DNA from: Bacteroides sp. 43_108
GTDB taxonomy: Bacteria; Bacteroidota; Bacteroidia; Bacteroidales; Bacteroidaceae
Direction of reading: 5' to 3'
Length of the DNA stretch: 64,000 nt
NCBI GenBank assembly: GCA_001915545.1
Contig: MNQS01000134.1
Coordinates: 1 to 64,000 of the forward strand
The position numbers were made by a program, and so were the translations under genes. This document shows, piece by piece, positions 28,297 through 38,184 of this stretch (positions within the stretch are counted from its first letter, which is position 1; each line of letters opens with the position of its first letter). The notes under the pieces were generated by a model. The model had not been told where the DNA came from. It was given only the letters and a program-made list of their open reading frames with translations, and searched no databases.

Positions 28297-29186
28297 ATGA
28301 GGAGAGCAAAAAGTTACAGAAGAAAAACGGTACTGCTCCAACTCCACAAGAAATAGATGCAATAGCTGTAAAGTGTCGTAAGAAATACAAGGATTATCTG
28401 GATTATAGTATTGGATTTCTTACTCGTGGTTGTATCCGCCAATGTCCATTTTGTGTAAATAAGGGCGAACGTAGTATCTTGCCATATTCCAATCTTAATG
28501 ATTTCGTTGACGATAGTCGCCCGTTTATTTATCTCTGGGACGATAATTTTTTATGCTATAAAAATTGGAAAGCTTTGCTTCAGGAACTTATTGATAGAGG
28601 TAAACCTTTTCAATTTCGGCAAGGATTAGATGAACGCGTCTTAGATGACGAACGAGCTGAAATGCTCTGTAAAGCACCTTATCATGGTGACTTCATTTTT
28701 GCCTTTGATCAATGGAAGGATTGTGAACTAATTAAACGTAAGTTGAAAATATGGAAGCGGCACTGTCCTACAAAAACAACCAAGTTTTATTTGTTCTGTG
28801 GTTATGAGCTAACAGCGGATGATGACGAAAAGTTATTTACTGATGTTTATTTTTTGTTCTGCAGAATTCAAATACTTATGAGTTTCGGCTGTCTTGGTTA
28901 TGTTATGCGTCACGCTGATTATATAAACCATCGTCTTGGTAATATTTATACACAAGTAGCGCGATGGTGTAATCAACCTCAGTTTTATAAGAAAATGTCT
29001 TTTGAGGAGTTTGTATTTAGAAATCAATCTTATCAAGAAGAGCATTCTTCGTCTAAAAAGATTTGTAAGTCACTTGCCACATACAAAGAATTTAAGGATA
29101 CATTTGCAGATAAGTGGGGGCAGATTGAACCCTTATTTAAAATGAAATATGAATCTACAATAAATCCAGTTAACTGGGAAGGGTAA
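28287..29186 (+). CDS. radical SAM protein, C-terminal part (-1 frame)
   Basis: An open frame of about 297 codons continuing the previous gene after a -1 shift. It contains GCIRQCPFC, the C-x3-C-x2-C ligands of the radical SAM [4Fe-4S] cluster (residues 196, 200, 203 of the joined protein), then FIYLWDDNFL and FQFRQGLDERVL as in the family. Between the upstream stop and the cluster motif there is no ATG, GTG or TTG in this frame, so independent initiation would lose the cluster. Its TAA is 5 bp before the dptF ATG, so it is coupled to the restriction operon. Substrate unknown. Confidence 0.8.
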   Translation, partial: KKVNEESKKLQKKNGTAPTPQEIDAIAVKCRKKYKDYLDYSIGFLTRGCIRQCPFCVNKGERSILPYSNLNDFVDDSRPFIYLWDDNFLCYKNWKALLQELIDRGKPFQFRQGLDERVLDDERAEMLCKAPYHGDFIFAFDQWKDCELIKRKLKIWKRHCPTKTTKFYLFCGYELTADDDEKLFTDVYFLFCRIQILMSFGCLGYVMRHADYINHRLGNIYTQVARWCNQPQFYKKMSFEEFVFRNQSYQEEHSSSKKICKSLATYKEFKDTFADKWGQIEPLFKMKYESTINPVNWEG

Positions 29187-29191
29187 GAAAT

Positions 29192-30862
29192 ATGGATGAA
29201 ACAGCACTTGTAAAAATATTTAGAAGGTTATGTCAAGGGTCTAAAGAGTCTGTTCAAAGTGGTTTGGAACTTGATAAGTTTGACAATTATATGCACGTTG
29301 AACGACCTATTGATAAGGCCGTTAGAGATACAATGGATGAGATCCGCATTGAAGGAGGTGGTATTTTGTTTTTAGTAGGTAGTGCCGGTGATGGCAAATC
29401 GCATATGATTTCAACTTTGAAAAATGATTATGCTGATTTTGAGTTTAGGAACGATGCTTCTGAAAGTCCTTGGCCAAACGTTGCATCTATTGATGCATTG
29501 AAAATCTTTCTTAATAACTACAAGGATGCAACTCTCCATACAACAACTACAAAAATGCTTGTAGCTATTAACATGGGAAAGTTGAGCGCTTTTATTGATG
29601 ATGACGAAGTACAAACAGAGTTCTCAGAAATAGCTAATTGTGCAAGGACGCTCTTCGATGAGGACGATCTTCGTCATAAAGAGACAAATCGTGTGAGGAT
29701 TGTGTCTTTTGCCAATCATCAGATTTTTGAGTTATTCCCGGAGTATAAAGATTCCATATATCCGATAGATTCATTTTTTATTAAAAAAGTACTTAGTAAG
29801 ATTACGGACAATTCATGCGACAATTTTTTTCGAACAGCGTTTAACAATTCAAAACCTGTTGGAACAGATTTTGATCCTTGTTATGTTAATTACCAACTAC
29901 TCTGCATTCCTGCTTTACAGGATACTATTGTAAAAATTATCATTGAGGCAATTATTCGCTTCAAATTGATGTTGACTCCTCGTGAGTTATTCGATTTTAT
30001 CTACAGAATTGTTATACCTGATAGCTATGAAACATTCAATTCTAGCAAGGACTTTTTCAAATCGTTGTTACCAAGTCTATTGTTCGAAGGTGGAGAAAAC
30101 AAGATAATGAAATGTCTATCAATGCTTGATCCGCTTAAGCATGGAAGTATTGAACATAATGACTACTTAGCAGAGTTGTTTACATCAGTAGCAATTCCTG
30201 AAGCAGAGTGTTTTAGCATTCTCAAAAGTAGGTTACATCCTCGATTTTTTGAGATCATTGATGAATATTACAAGAATAACAGATATAACATTGGGGATAT
30301 TTCGAAACTTTTGTTTCGTATGAAGCATTTGATGAAGTATCACTCTGAATCCGTTGAGTATAGATCATTTCTTAGCATACTATGCGGTTACTATGATAAT
30401 GATGAGGATCGTTTGTTCCCCCTTTATGAAACTATACAACGTAGTATTCCTCATTTATATGGCTCATACACAGACAAACAAAATTTAGTTCCTCTTGATA
30501 TACAAGGCAAGGAATACAAATTATTTGTCAGTTGTGATAACTTGAAGCCAAATCCTCAGGAAACAGTACCTTTTGATGTAAACAATCGTAATAAGTTTGT
30601 TGTCGAAATAGTTTCTTATTGGAAGATAAATGCTCCTGTACCGCCACTTAAAGTAGAGTATCAGTTGTATGAATACTTATGTAAGATCCAAAAGGGAAAA
30701 CTGGCACAAACTGATGACCGCAATCACAATCTTTTATTTTACGGCTTTATTAGTAATTTAGTACAACAGACGGATTTTAAAGAAAAGGTTATTATCCTTA
30801 CTTCAGATAATCAGCAGTTAACATTATCACGGACATTCGGTAAAAAAATCACATTGAAATGA
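29192..30862 (+). CDS. dptF: DNA phosphorothioation-dependent restriction protein DptF
   Basis: 556 residues, typical DptF/DndF length. A P-loop LVGSAGDGKSHMIST lies near residues 60-75, preceded by the family-like stretch LDKFDNYMHVERPIDKAV. In characterised Dnd systems DptF, DptG and DptH cut or damage DNA lacking phosphorothioate marks made by DndBCDE. Here the stop overlaps the dptG start (ATGA), and the radical SAM gene is 5 bp upstream. No modification gene is in the window. Confidence 0.88.
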   Translation: MDETALVKIFRRLCQGSKESVQSGLELDKFDNYMHVERPIDKAVRDTMDEIRIEGGGILFLVGSAGDGKSHMISTLKNDYADFEFRNDASESPWPNVASIDALKIFLNNYKDATLHTTTTKMLVAINMGKLSAFIDDDEVQTEFSEIANCARTLFDEDDLRHKETNRVRIVSFANHQIFELFPEYKDSIYPIDSFFIKKVLSKITDNSCDNFFRTAFNNSKPVGTDFDPCYVNYQLLCIPALQDTIVKIIIEAIIRFKLMLTPRELFDFIYRIVIPDSYETFNSSKDFFKSLLPSLLFEGGENKIMKCLSMLDPLKHGSIEHNDYLAELFTSVAIPEAECFSILKSRLHPRFFEIIDEYYKNNRYNIGDISKLLFRMKHLMKYHSESVEYRSFLSILCGYYDNDEDRLFPLYETIQRSIPHLYGSYTDKQNLVPLDIQGKEYKLFVSCDNLKPNPQETVPFDVNNRNKFVVEIVSYWKINAPVPPLKVEYQLYEYLCKIQKGKLAQTDDRNHNLLFYGFISNLVQQTDFKEKVIILTSDNQQLTLSRTFGKKITLK

Positions 30863-32334
30863 TTGGGTTCTCAGAAACAAACTTTCTCAGGGAGTATATT
30901 AAACCTAAGAAGGATAAAAAGACAGGTATGATTAAGGATAAGTTAGAGGATAACTTCCAAACAGGCAAACAGAAGTTACTTCCTTTTACTCTTAATCCTA
31001 TAAGCGGTAGTGTATATGATGGTAACTGTGGTTTAAATGGTGTAACAGGTGAGTTTTATCGTATAAAGGTGAACTCAACAGTTGAGCCTATCTACTCTCC
31101 ACAAGACACCGAAAAAACTTTGCGTAAAGAACTGAAAAACAAGTTTAAGATGCCAGCTGATGATATTGAGCGCTTCGTCAAAGTGTTCAATGATGTGATG
31201 TTTGAAAATGAAACTATCAACGTAATTGACCTCTCGTTTTTTTCTTTCGTACCTATGAAATATTTTGGTAAAGCCCATGATAAAAATAAGAGAGTGAATA
31301 AATACAAGAGTGGTCAATCTAAGATTGCTGACTATTATGTGTCTATTGCTGAAAATATTGGTGTGGAGTTTGATATGAAAGAAAAAGACTTATTCTCAGA
31401 GGTGGTGAATGAATGCTTGCAAAAGGATTCTTTCGTTACCCGTGCAGAGCGTGACAAATACTTCATTTTACCTTTTGTAAAATCTCAATTTTCAGAGGAC
31501 ATCAAATGGTTGATGAAGCAAAACAATAACATCATTGTAAAATATTTGCCATTAATGCTTTATTTCTACGCATCATACTCACTTATGCAGACACTGATGT
31601 TCATGAATAAGGCTAATTGGCAATACTCAACAGATAAGCCACGTCCGATAACTTTCATGTTGTCATCTGAACGTGCATCAGAAGGACAGGCTGCAGTAAA
31701 GAAAGGTTGGTCAGCTCAAGATCATTTTCCTGAAACTTTCCTAAATAAGTTATCTGCTTATGCGCAGACACTTGATATTCTTAACTCCATGTTTGAGGAT
31801 GAGGAGGAACTAATGACATTCCATTCCATTTTGGAACGTTTCAGGAAAATGGAATTTACCGAGGAAGCGAAATCCATCTGCGAAAAGGTCCTTAATACGT
31901 ATCAGGATTACAAATATGAACTGCTAGAAGGCCGTGAAACAGAACCACATCCAATAGCAGATAAGAAAGAGGTAAATATCAATAGCTTTGAAGAGTTTGT
32001 GGACCTTCTTTTGGATCGTTGTTTGACTTATCAGTCAATTGACTACCCACGTATGAAAGTGGCACTTTATTCTCTTGTCAGTATCAAGATGTTTGAAAAG
32101 AGACGAGACTACAGTGTGCTTGTTCTTGACGAGGAAATGCTTTTATTTCTAGTTGCCATGATGGTAAAGGAAGACAGAATACGTATGGAGGAACTCTATA
32201 AAAGATTCCATGAGTATGGCATTGATTTTTCTTTCCAGACAAAGAATGCCATTAGTGATTATTTACTTAAGTTAAACCTATTAGAACGCAAGAGCGATTC
32301 GGGAGAAGCACAATATGTACGAGTTGTTTTTTAA
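30859..32334 (+). CDS. dptG: DNA phosphorothioation-dependent restriction protein DptG
   Basis: 491 residues starting MIGFSETNFLREYIKPKKDKKTGM, mostly helical, with a winged-helix-like end (SDYLLKLNLLERKSDSGEAQ). Assigned mainly by position between DptF and DptH, size, and family-like features; it has no catalytic motif of its own. Overlaps dptF by 4 bp and dptH by 20 bp, so the three are translationally coupled. Confidence 0.8.
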   Translation: MIGFSETNFLREYIKPKKDKKTGMIKDKLEDNFQTGKQKLLPFTLNPISGSVYDGNCGLNGVTGEFYRIKVNSTVEPIYSPQDTEKTLRKELKNKFKMPADDIERFVKVFNDVMFENETINVIDLSFFSFVPMKYFGKAHDKNKRVNKYKSGQSKIADYYVSIAENIGVEFDMKEKDLFSEVVNECLQKDSFVTRAERDKYFILPFVKSQFSEDIKWLMKQNNNIIVKYLPLMLYFYASYSLMQTLMFMNKANWQYSTDKPRPITFMLSSERASEGQAAVKKGWSAQDHFPETFLNKLSAYAQTLDILNSMFEDEEELMTFHSILERFRKMEFTEEAKSICEKVLNTYQDYKYELLEGRETEPHPIADKKEVNINSFEEFVDLLLDRCLTYQSIDYPRMKVALYSLVSIKMFEKRRDYSVLVLDEEMLLFLVAMMVKEDRIRMEELYKRFHEYGIDFSFQTKNAISDYLLKLNLLERKSDSGEAQYVRVVF

Positions 32335-35242
32335 TTTCCTTATCGAAGAACTATTGGTTCGTTATTTTAAGAAGATTAACGTAGAGCCTGGTGATAAGTT
32401 CTACATAGTAATAGAAGATGTCGTATTTCGTCAGAACTTTTATAAGTCGTTACATAATTCTGCATTTACTTATAAGCAGAAAATCTGTTTTCCCGGTTAT
32501 GAGAAATATGGTATAGGGGCATCCGAATATGATACCGTTGCATTTAAATGTACAAATAATGGAACACAGATTATCGTAAGTGGTTGTGATGATGCTGGTG
32601 ATGGCTTCCAAACGATGATACGAAACAATATTGGAGTCGCTGACAATCCTATTAGCGAAATGGCAGCTCTTTTCATTCTTCCTGGCAATAATGCCATTGA
32701 GACTTTGTTGAGTGCAGGTAGAAACTTACAAGAAAAGCCATATCCTTTGTGCCTGGATTCTATTACTCAAGCTATCTATAATAAAATAGAGGGCAAGATC
32801 AATATTATAGAAAAGGAGTATCTCCGCAATCATGTTAAGCGTCTTTGTTTAGAGGACGATTATACCTCATTGTTTGACTTTGCACCTGTATTCTCCATCC
32901 TTCAGAAATCAAGCTTGAAAGGTAACTTTGCCATGCTTGACACATTCGAAGACTCTGAGATCTATGATAACATGTTTGCTGCAACAGACATCAACATCAA
33001 GGAACGTGTGAAAGACAATGCAAGTGCATTTGCCACTATTAGTGAAATGATGAGTGAAGCGTATGAGCAAGATCAGTACAAACGCTTATGTACATATCTG
33101 GACGCAAAACTAGCAAGTAAGATTTCATGTGGCAAGGTTAATTGGAAGATGCTTGACTATAAGGAAATTCGTAAGAGTCATGAATTTGTAGTGGGCAATC
33201 CGACCATAACACGACCTCGATTCAAAGTTGATGGGAGTGCAGAACTTTTGGTTAACATTACAGGGCCGAAGAATGAGAAGACCTCAAAGAGTTTTGTTAT
33301 AGTATGCGATCCTATTCTTTCTTCCAGAAGTCTTAAAGCTTGTTTTAACAAGGAGCTAAAGGATTATCTACATGGTAAGGTTGCAAAAGTTTCTGGATGC
33401 AACCTTTTGTTCAATTTAACGAAGAAGGTTCAGAAAGACAAAATTGGTGACGAAAAAAACTATCATGAGGTGTCTGTTATTCAATTGCAGACCAAGAATG
33501 TATTCCAAAGTATTTCTCATTATTTTACCATTGATGCGAATGGAAATATAGTGGTTAATGTACCTGACTCAGAAGATGGTTTTACTATTGGCTTAGGTAC
33601 TAATTTTATAACATATGACGGAATTTCACCAGTTGAATTAGATGACAATACGGCCATTCGCGTTAACATTGACCATAATGCAACAGACGAACCTATCATT
33701 CCATTTAAATTTGGTGATAAAATTCTCAATATACGATTCAAATACAAAGGTGATAAGACCCCAACCTTAACTCCTGGTTCTGTTATTGATTCTATTTGGG
33801 GAGAAGAAGAGGGTGGTTATACACATGATGGTGAAGATGGTGATATTACTGGCACTGTTAATGGGCCTCAAGGTCCTGTTTACATTCACGATCGTTTTCG
33901 TAAGTTGGTAAGTTTGGAGAAACGCATGGTCGATCAGGAATCTCCATATTTATATATAGAGAAGAATGAATTTAGCGGTGAAGATAATACAAAGACACAA
34001 AACTTTTCAATTGCTTACGATATTGATTTAGCACTCTCTAGAATCTTCAGGTATTTCAAGAACATGAATACTGTTCCTTCATTTATACGACCAGATGAAG
34101 AATTATGCAAACTTTATAAGCATTATATTGATGCTGTACACAAGAATATGCAAAACATATCAACAGTAGAAAGCTTTAATAATACTGATTCGTTTAATAT
34201 AGCTAAACTGGGTGTTGTCGAGAAGGAAGATGGTACAATAATGTTGTCCCCTTTTCATCCTCTAATGGTGTCATATGCTTTACAAATGGTTGAATCCGTT
34301 GATTCGGTAGAGTACAACAAAAAGGTAATAGATGAGCTTTCACCTCTCTACTTGATGCCATACATTTATTATGGGAATAGCGTGTTGAAGGCTATCAGTA
34401 GCACTGAAACAGAAGACATTCTCACATGGGTGAAATACGATAAAGCTGATAATGCACAGCATATTTACGGTTCTAAATCAACATCAAAATTGATAACGGA
34501 TAAGATTAAAAATTTCATTGACAACTTCAAATATTATTTCCCTGATGTTGATTGTCCTATTCGCATTAGTGCCATTGGATTATCACAATCTGTTGACCTC
34601 GTCCGTGGAATTGTTGGTTTTATTGATGCTAGTAGAAAGAAAGGAAATGTACAGCGAATAGAAGTTCACGAGTATGTTGAAGACATGCTGTCAGATACTT
34701 TTTTTGAAAAACTCAATCGTCAGTCAACACGTGACAATATCTCTCAGTTGTTTGAAAAATATAACTTTAACGTAGCAGACAAGGAGTTGAATGAGATTAT
34801 CCGTTTGCTTTTTAGCAGAGTGAGTTATTACAAACACACTTTCAGGGATACCCGCAAGATGGATGAGTACAGCCATGTAACATTTTATAAGATTAATTCA
34901 GGAACTAATTATACTCCATTACCAGCCAATCAACTTAGAACTGAGGCCTCTCTTGATGGTCTTGTTTCAATTCCTTCCACAAATCTTAACGGTAGTAACT
35001 ACTTGATGGGATTCGGTACACGTGGCATGAAGCAGAACGATAGTCCGATATACCAAATGGCAAAAGATATGAATAGTCTTTATGCCAATTTGCAGAATGA
35101 AGGTTTGGCTTCATACAGTCCTGGTCAATGTACCGCCAAAAGGTATAGTTTTAAGGATGCTGATTTCTTGCAATCGGTTTATGACAATTCTACTTGGGTG
35201 ACTTTTGTTTATCCAGAAGTTGATATTGATTTTTTTCTATAA
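32315..35242 (+). CDS. dptH: DptH restriction protein, N-terminal part (frame interrupted)
   Basis: 975 residues, beginning MYELFFNFLIEELLVRYFKK then INVEPGDKFYIVIED. Normal DptH is about 1,700 residues. The frame ends at TAA 35240-35242, just after a run of seven T at 35230-35236. Removing one T joins it (VDIDFFYKQKNIYVV) to the next frame and gives about 1,740 residues, the expected size. This part contains no ATPase motif; those are in the second part. Either decay, phase variation or a sequence error. Confidence 0.82.
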   Translation: MYELFFNFLIEELLVRYFKKINVEPGDKFYIVIEDVVFRQNFYKSLHNSAFTYKQKICFPGYEKYGIGASEYDTVAFKCTNNGTQIIVSGCDDAGDGFQTMIRNNIGVADNPISEMAALFILPGNNAIETLLSAGRNLQEKPYPLCLDSITQAIYNKIEGKINIIEKEYLRNHVKRLCLEDDYTSLFDFAPVFSILQKSSLKGNFAMLDTFEDSEIYDNMFAATDINIKERVKDNASAFATISEMMSEAYEQDQYKRLCTYLDAKLASKISCGKVNWKMLDYKEIRKSHEFVVGNPTITRPRFKVDGSAELLVNITGPKNEKTSKSFVIVCDPILSSRSLKACFNKELKDYLHGKVAKVSGCNLLFNLTKKVQKDKIGDEKNYHEVSVIQLQTKNVFQSISHYFTIDANGNIVVNVPDSEDGFTIGLGTNFITYDGISPVELDDNTAIRVNIDHNATDEPIIPFKFGDKILNIRFKYKGDKTPTLTPGSVIDSIWGEEEGGYTHDGEDGDITGTVNGPQGPVYIHDRFRKLVSLEKRMVDQESPYLYIEKNEFSGEDNTKTQNFSIAYDIDLALSRIFRYFKNMNTVPSFIRPDEELCKLYKHYIDAVHKNMQNISTVESFNNTDSFNIAKLGVVEKEDGTIMLSPFHPLMVSYALQMVESVDSVEYNKKVIDELSPLYLMPYIYYGNSVLKAISSTETEDILTWVKYDKADNAQHIYGSKSTSKLITDKIKNFIDNFKYYFPDVDCPIRISAIGLSQSVDLVRGIVGFIDASRKKGNVQRIEVHEYVEDMLSDTFFEKLNRQSTRDNISQLFEKYNFNVADKELNEIIRLLFSRVSYYKHTFRDTRKMDEYSHVTFYKINSGTNYTPLPANQLRTEASLDGLVSIPSTNLNGSNYLMGFGTRGMKQNDSPIYQMAKDMNSLYANLQNEGLASYSPGQCTAKRYSFKDADFLQSVYDNSTWVTFVYPEVDIDFFL

Positions 35243-37541
35243 GCAGAAGAATATCTATGTTGTGCACTATGTCGAGCAACATTCTATCTCTGCGCGTTTG
35301 GAGAGTATAACAGTAACACAACATGTTATCCAGTACAATAAAATGCTCTTTAACTCTCTTCAAGCCTTCAAGTCGATTATCGGTACAAGTGAGGATTTCA
35401 GCCGTAAGATGATTAGCTATTTTAATTGCTTAAACGGAAAATGGCTATTGGAAATTTCCGGAAAACCTGAACTTATCATGCGCGAGAAGATGAGCCTTGT
35501 AGCAACCTGCTTTGTCATGAAACATTTTCTTAATCGTACTGATAATATCGTATGGGTACCTATTGCACTTGATGAGATTATGCGTGCTACTGGTTCCATC
35601 GGTACAACACAGGACGGATTGTTTTCGAAGAAAGATCTTGGCCTTGATGGACCTATTTCCGATGACATACTGATGATGGGTATTCGTCGTAATGATAATG
35701 ATGAGGTGGATGTGTTCTTCTATCCGGTTGAGGTTAAAGTACTTTCTAATGATTCTGTCAGCAAAGGTGAGATACAGGTAGCAAATCTCTATAATAATGG
35801 GTTTAGGAAAGTCCTTTTTAAAGGAGACACGTTTACCCGAAAAGTTTACAGAGCTTTGTTCGCATCGCGGTTTTTATCCAATGCAGAAAAGATGCATGCT
35901 AACGATCTTATTGCGGATGTTGACTATGAGAAAGTTAATGCATCTCGTTATGAGTTACTTAATGTAAAGTTTAAAATCATTGAAAAACTTCCAGAAGAAA
36001 TTGGTAAGGCAGCACTTGTGGTTTATTCAGATGCTACACCAAAGTCGTTAAGTACAGAATGGATAGATGACGTACCTGTATGTCACATTCGTATGATGGA
36101 GTCTGATTGTTATCGCATTGTGGCTAACCCAGATAGCGCTCTCCTACAATTTGTTGAGGAATCGCCTATTGTAGTAACAGCAAAGCCTGAAACTGATTTA
36201 TCATTGATACCTTTATGTTGTTCTTCAGATTATACCACTTCACTTCATAAACTCGATGTTGTTGAATCAGAAAAAGATTGTACTGAAGATAAGAATATAG
36301 GAGAAGAACCATTAGTAATGCCTTTGAAGTCTTGTTCTGATGATGATAATTATCTAGAACAGATTGACGGATTTTCTCAAGGTGTTAAGGTCAGAATTGG
36401 CAAAGATAGAAAGGGGACACCGATAATCTTTGAAGCCAATAATACAAAAAAAGTTTCTCATCCTAACATGGGTATTGTTGGAGGAATGGGCTTTGGTAAG
36501 ACGCAATTTGCCCTCTCTCTTATTGCTCAATTTGCCAAAGAAAGTGAACACAATGTTAATGGACGTCCTATTGGCATGTTGATATTCGACTATAAGGGCG
36601 ATGACTATTCTACAGAGGCATTTCTTAACAATGTTAATGGCCAATGCTATAGTTTCAACTTTCCATTCAATCCTCTTAAACTTGTCGTAACGGATAAAAC
36701 TAAGTTTATGAATCTGCCAGCTGTAACTGCAGATAGAATAAGTGACTCGTTTGCAAAGGCATACGGGTTAGGACAGGTACAACAGAGCACTATCAAGCAG
36801 GTGATTCTTGAAACATACAATGATTTCGGAATTACTAGTAATCCTTCTACATGGAACAAACTACAACCAACGATGAGTAATGTCGTGGATAAGTATTTCG
36901 AAAAATACGATGCTAAGGATAAAACTTACGCTTTGTTTGATAAACTCAGAGATTATATGATTTTCACTCCCAATAATAGCGAGTGTGTATCTCTGTTTGA
37001 ATGGCTTGATGGCGTAAAGGTAATTGATTTGACTCCATATCCTGGAGACACGAAGAAAGTTATCGTATCTTTAATTCTTGATCTGTTTTATGAAGAGATG
37101 AGGCAGTTGGGTGCAAGTAAACTGGATGATCCATATAGAGAGTTACGTGCCATGATTCTTGTAGACGAAGCACATCAATTTTTAAACAAGGATTTCAACT
37201 CTTTCCGTAATATCATTAGTGAGGGGCGTATGTTTGGTGTTGGTATGGTACTTTCTACACAAAATCTATCAGATTTTAAATCTGCAAAGCAGGAATATTC
37301 ACAGTTTATTCTTAGTTGGGTAATACTCCATATGAACAATATAACAAAGTCTGAAGTCGCAAATATCTTTGGTTCGAACGATCCAAATTGTCAGGTTTAC
37401 GTGGATGTTGTGAGTAAAGCAGAGAAGTTCTACGGCATCTGTAAGATTGGTAACGAAGTAAAAGCTATTCGCATTTTACCATATTATGAGCTTATAAAAA
37501 GCGACGAACGTTTCTTGAAAAATATAGAAACTGAAGGATAA
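35237..37541 (+). CDS. dptH: DptH restriction protein, C-terminal ATPase part
   Basis: Continuation of dptH in the +1 frame, about 767 residues. It carries a HerA/FtsK-like ATPase: Walker A GGMGFGKTQFAL and Walker B MILVDEAHQFLN, followed by SEGRMFGVGMVLSTQNLSDF (sensor region). A TTG at 35205 and ATG at 35343 are the only local starts, and neither would restore the N-terminal sensor half. Last gene of the operon, followed by a 16-bp hairpin. Confidence 0.82.
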
Positions 37542-37624
37542 ATAATATATGACTCTAGTAAATATATCGAATTTGGATGAAATTTTAACTATTATCCATT
37601 AAAAGATGTTTATAGTAATGAACA

Positions 37625-37660
37625 TGAAATAGAGTCCCACGTTTGTGGGACTCTATTTCA
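37625..37660. terminator. perfect hairpin after dptH
   Basis: TGAAATAGAGTCCCAC pairs with GTGGGACTCTATTTCA around a GTTT loop. It has only a weak T-tract on either side but lies between dptH and the CRISPR array, so it could stop transcripts from both directions. Confidence 0.8.
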
Positions 37661-37731
37661 TTATGCACAGCAAACTTTATTTTCTAAATCTAGTTGTAAT
37701 TTATTGTATATCAATAATTAATACAGATTCT

Positions 37732-38001
37732 GTTGTTTGCTGTAGTGCAAAAATACTAAATTGAAAGCAAATCACAACTATATTGCATAGTACAAAATAT
37801 AGTATACTGTTGTTTGCTGTAGTGCAAAAATACTAAATTGAAAGCAAATCACAACTAAGGAGTTCGGAAACCTTATCAGCATGAGTTGTTTGCTGTAGTG
37901 CAAAAATACTAAATTGAAAGCAAATCACAACCTCAATACGGACAGGGATACGCCTAAAGCAGTTGTTTGCTGTAGTGCAAAAATACTAAATTGAAAGCAA
38001 A
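37732..38001 (-). CRISPR. short orphan CRISPR array, type II-C-like repeat, 4 repeats and 3 spacers
   Basis: Four 47-bp repeats at 37732-37778, 37809-37855, 37885-37931 and 37962-38008. The first three are identical; the fourth matches only to 38001 and its last bases diverge. Spacers are 30, 29 and 30 bp. On the minus strand the repeat reads GTTGTGATTTGCTTTCAATT..., as in Bacteroidota type II-C arrays, so crRNAs are probably made leftward. Within each intact repeat the minus strand has TTG at repeat positions 2-4 and TATTTTTG at 24-31, a 19-bp spacing, that is a full Bacteroidota promoter. No cas9, cas1, cas2 or clear tracrRNA anti-repeat is in the window. Confidence 0.93.
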
Positions 38002-38130
38002 GTTGTACATATACTTTCTATATAATCTAAATTGCATGTTGGTAATTGTGCTGTATTTATTAAATTCCTTATCTCGGATAGTTGTGCCTTTCCCCCTTTC
38101 CGCCAGTCGGAGTGTTTCCAAAAAAAGATA

Positions 38131-38138
38131 TATCTTTG
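38131..38138 (+). promoter_or_regulatory. -7 promoter box TATCTTTG upstream of the helicase gene
   Basis: TATCTTTG matches TAnnTTTG, 46 bp before the ATG at 38185. The -33 partner is not obvious. Confidence 0.45.
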
Positions 38139-38184
38139 CATCCGGTAAAAAAACTTTATTCTCTGAATATCTTCAAAAACTGAG

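Noticed and set aside
28479..29186. Separate radical SAM fragment gene starting at TTG 28479
   Set aside because: Would begin after the Fe-S cysteines and cut the conserved domain, so a frameshifted continuation of the upstream gene is the better reading.
35205..35242. Independent start of the second dptH part at TTG 35205
   Set aside because: The first codons merely overlap the end of the first part in another frame; homology-like continuity begins after the T7 run.
37661..37731. Possible tracrRNA or decayed repeat left of the array (TGCACAGCAAAC at 37665)
   Set aside because: Only a 12-base partial match with a 3-base gap to the repeat end; no anti-repeat long enough to pair with crRNA.
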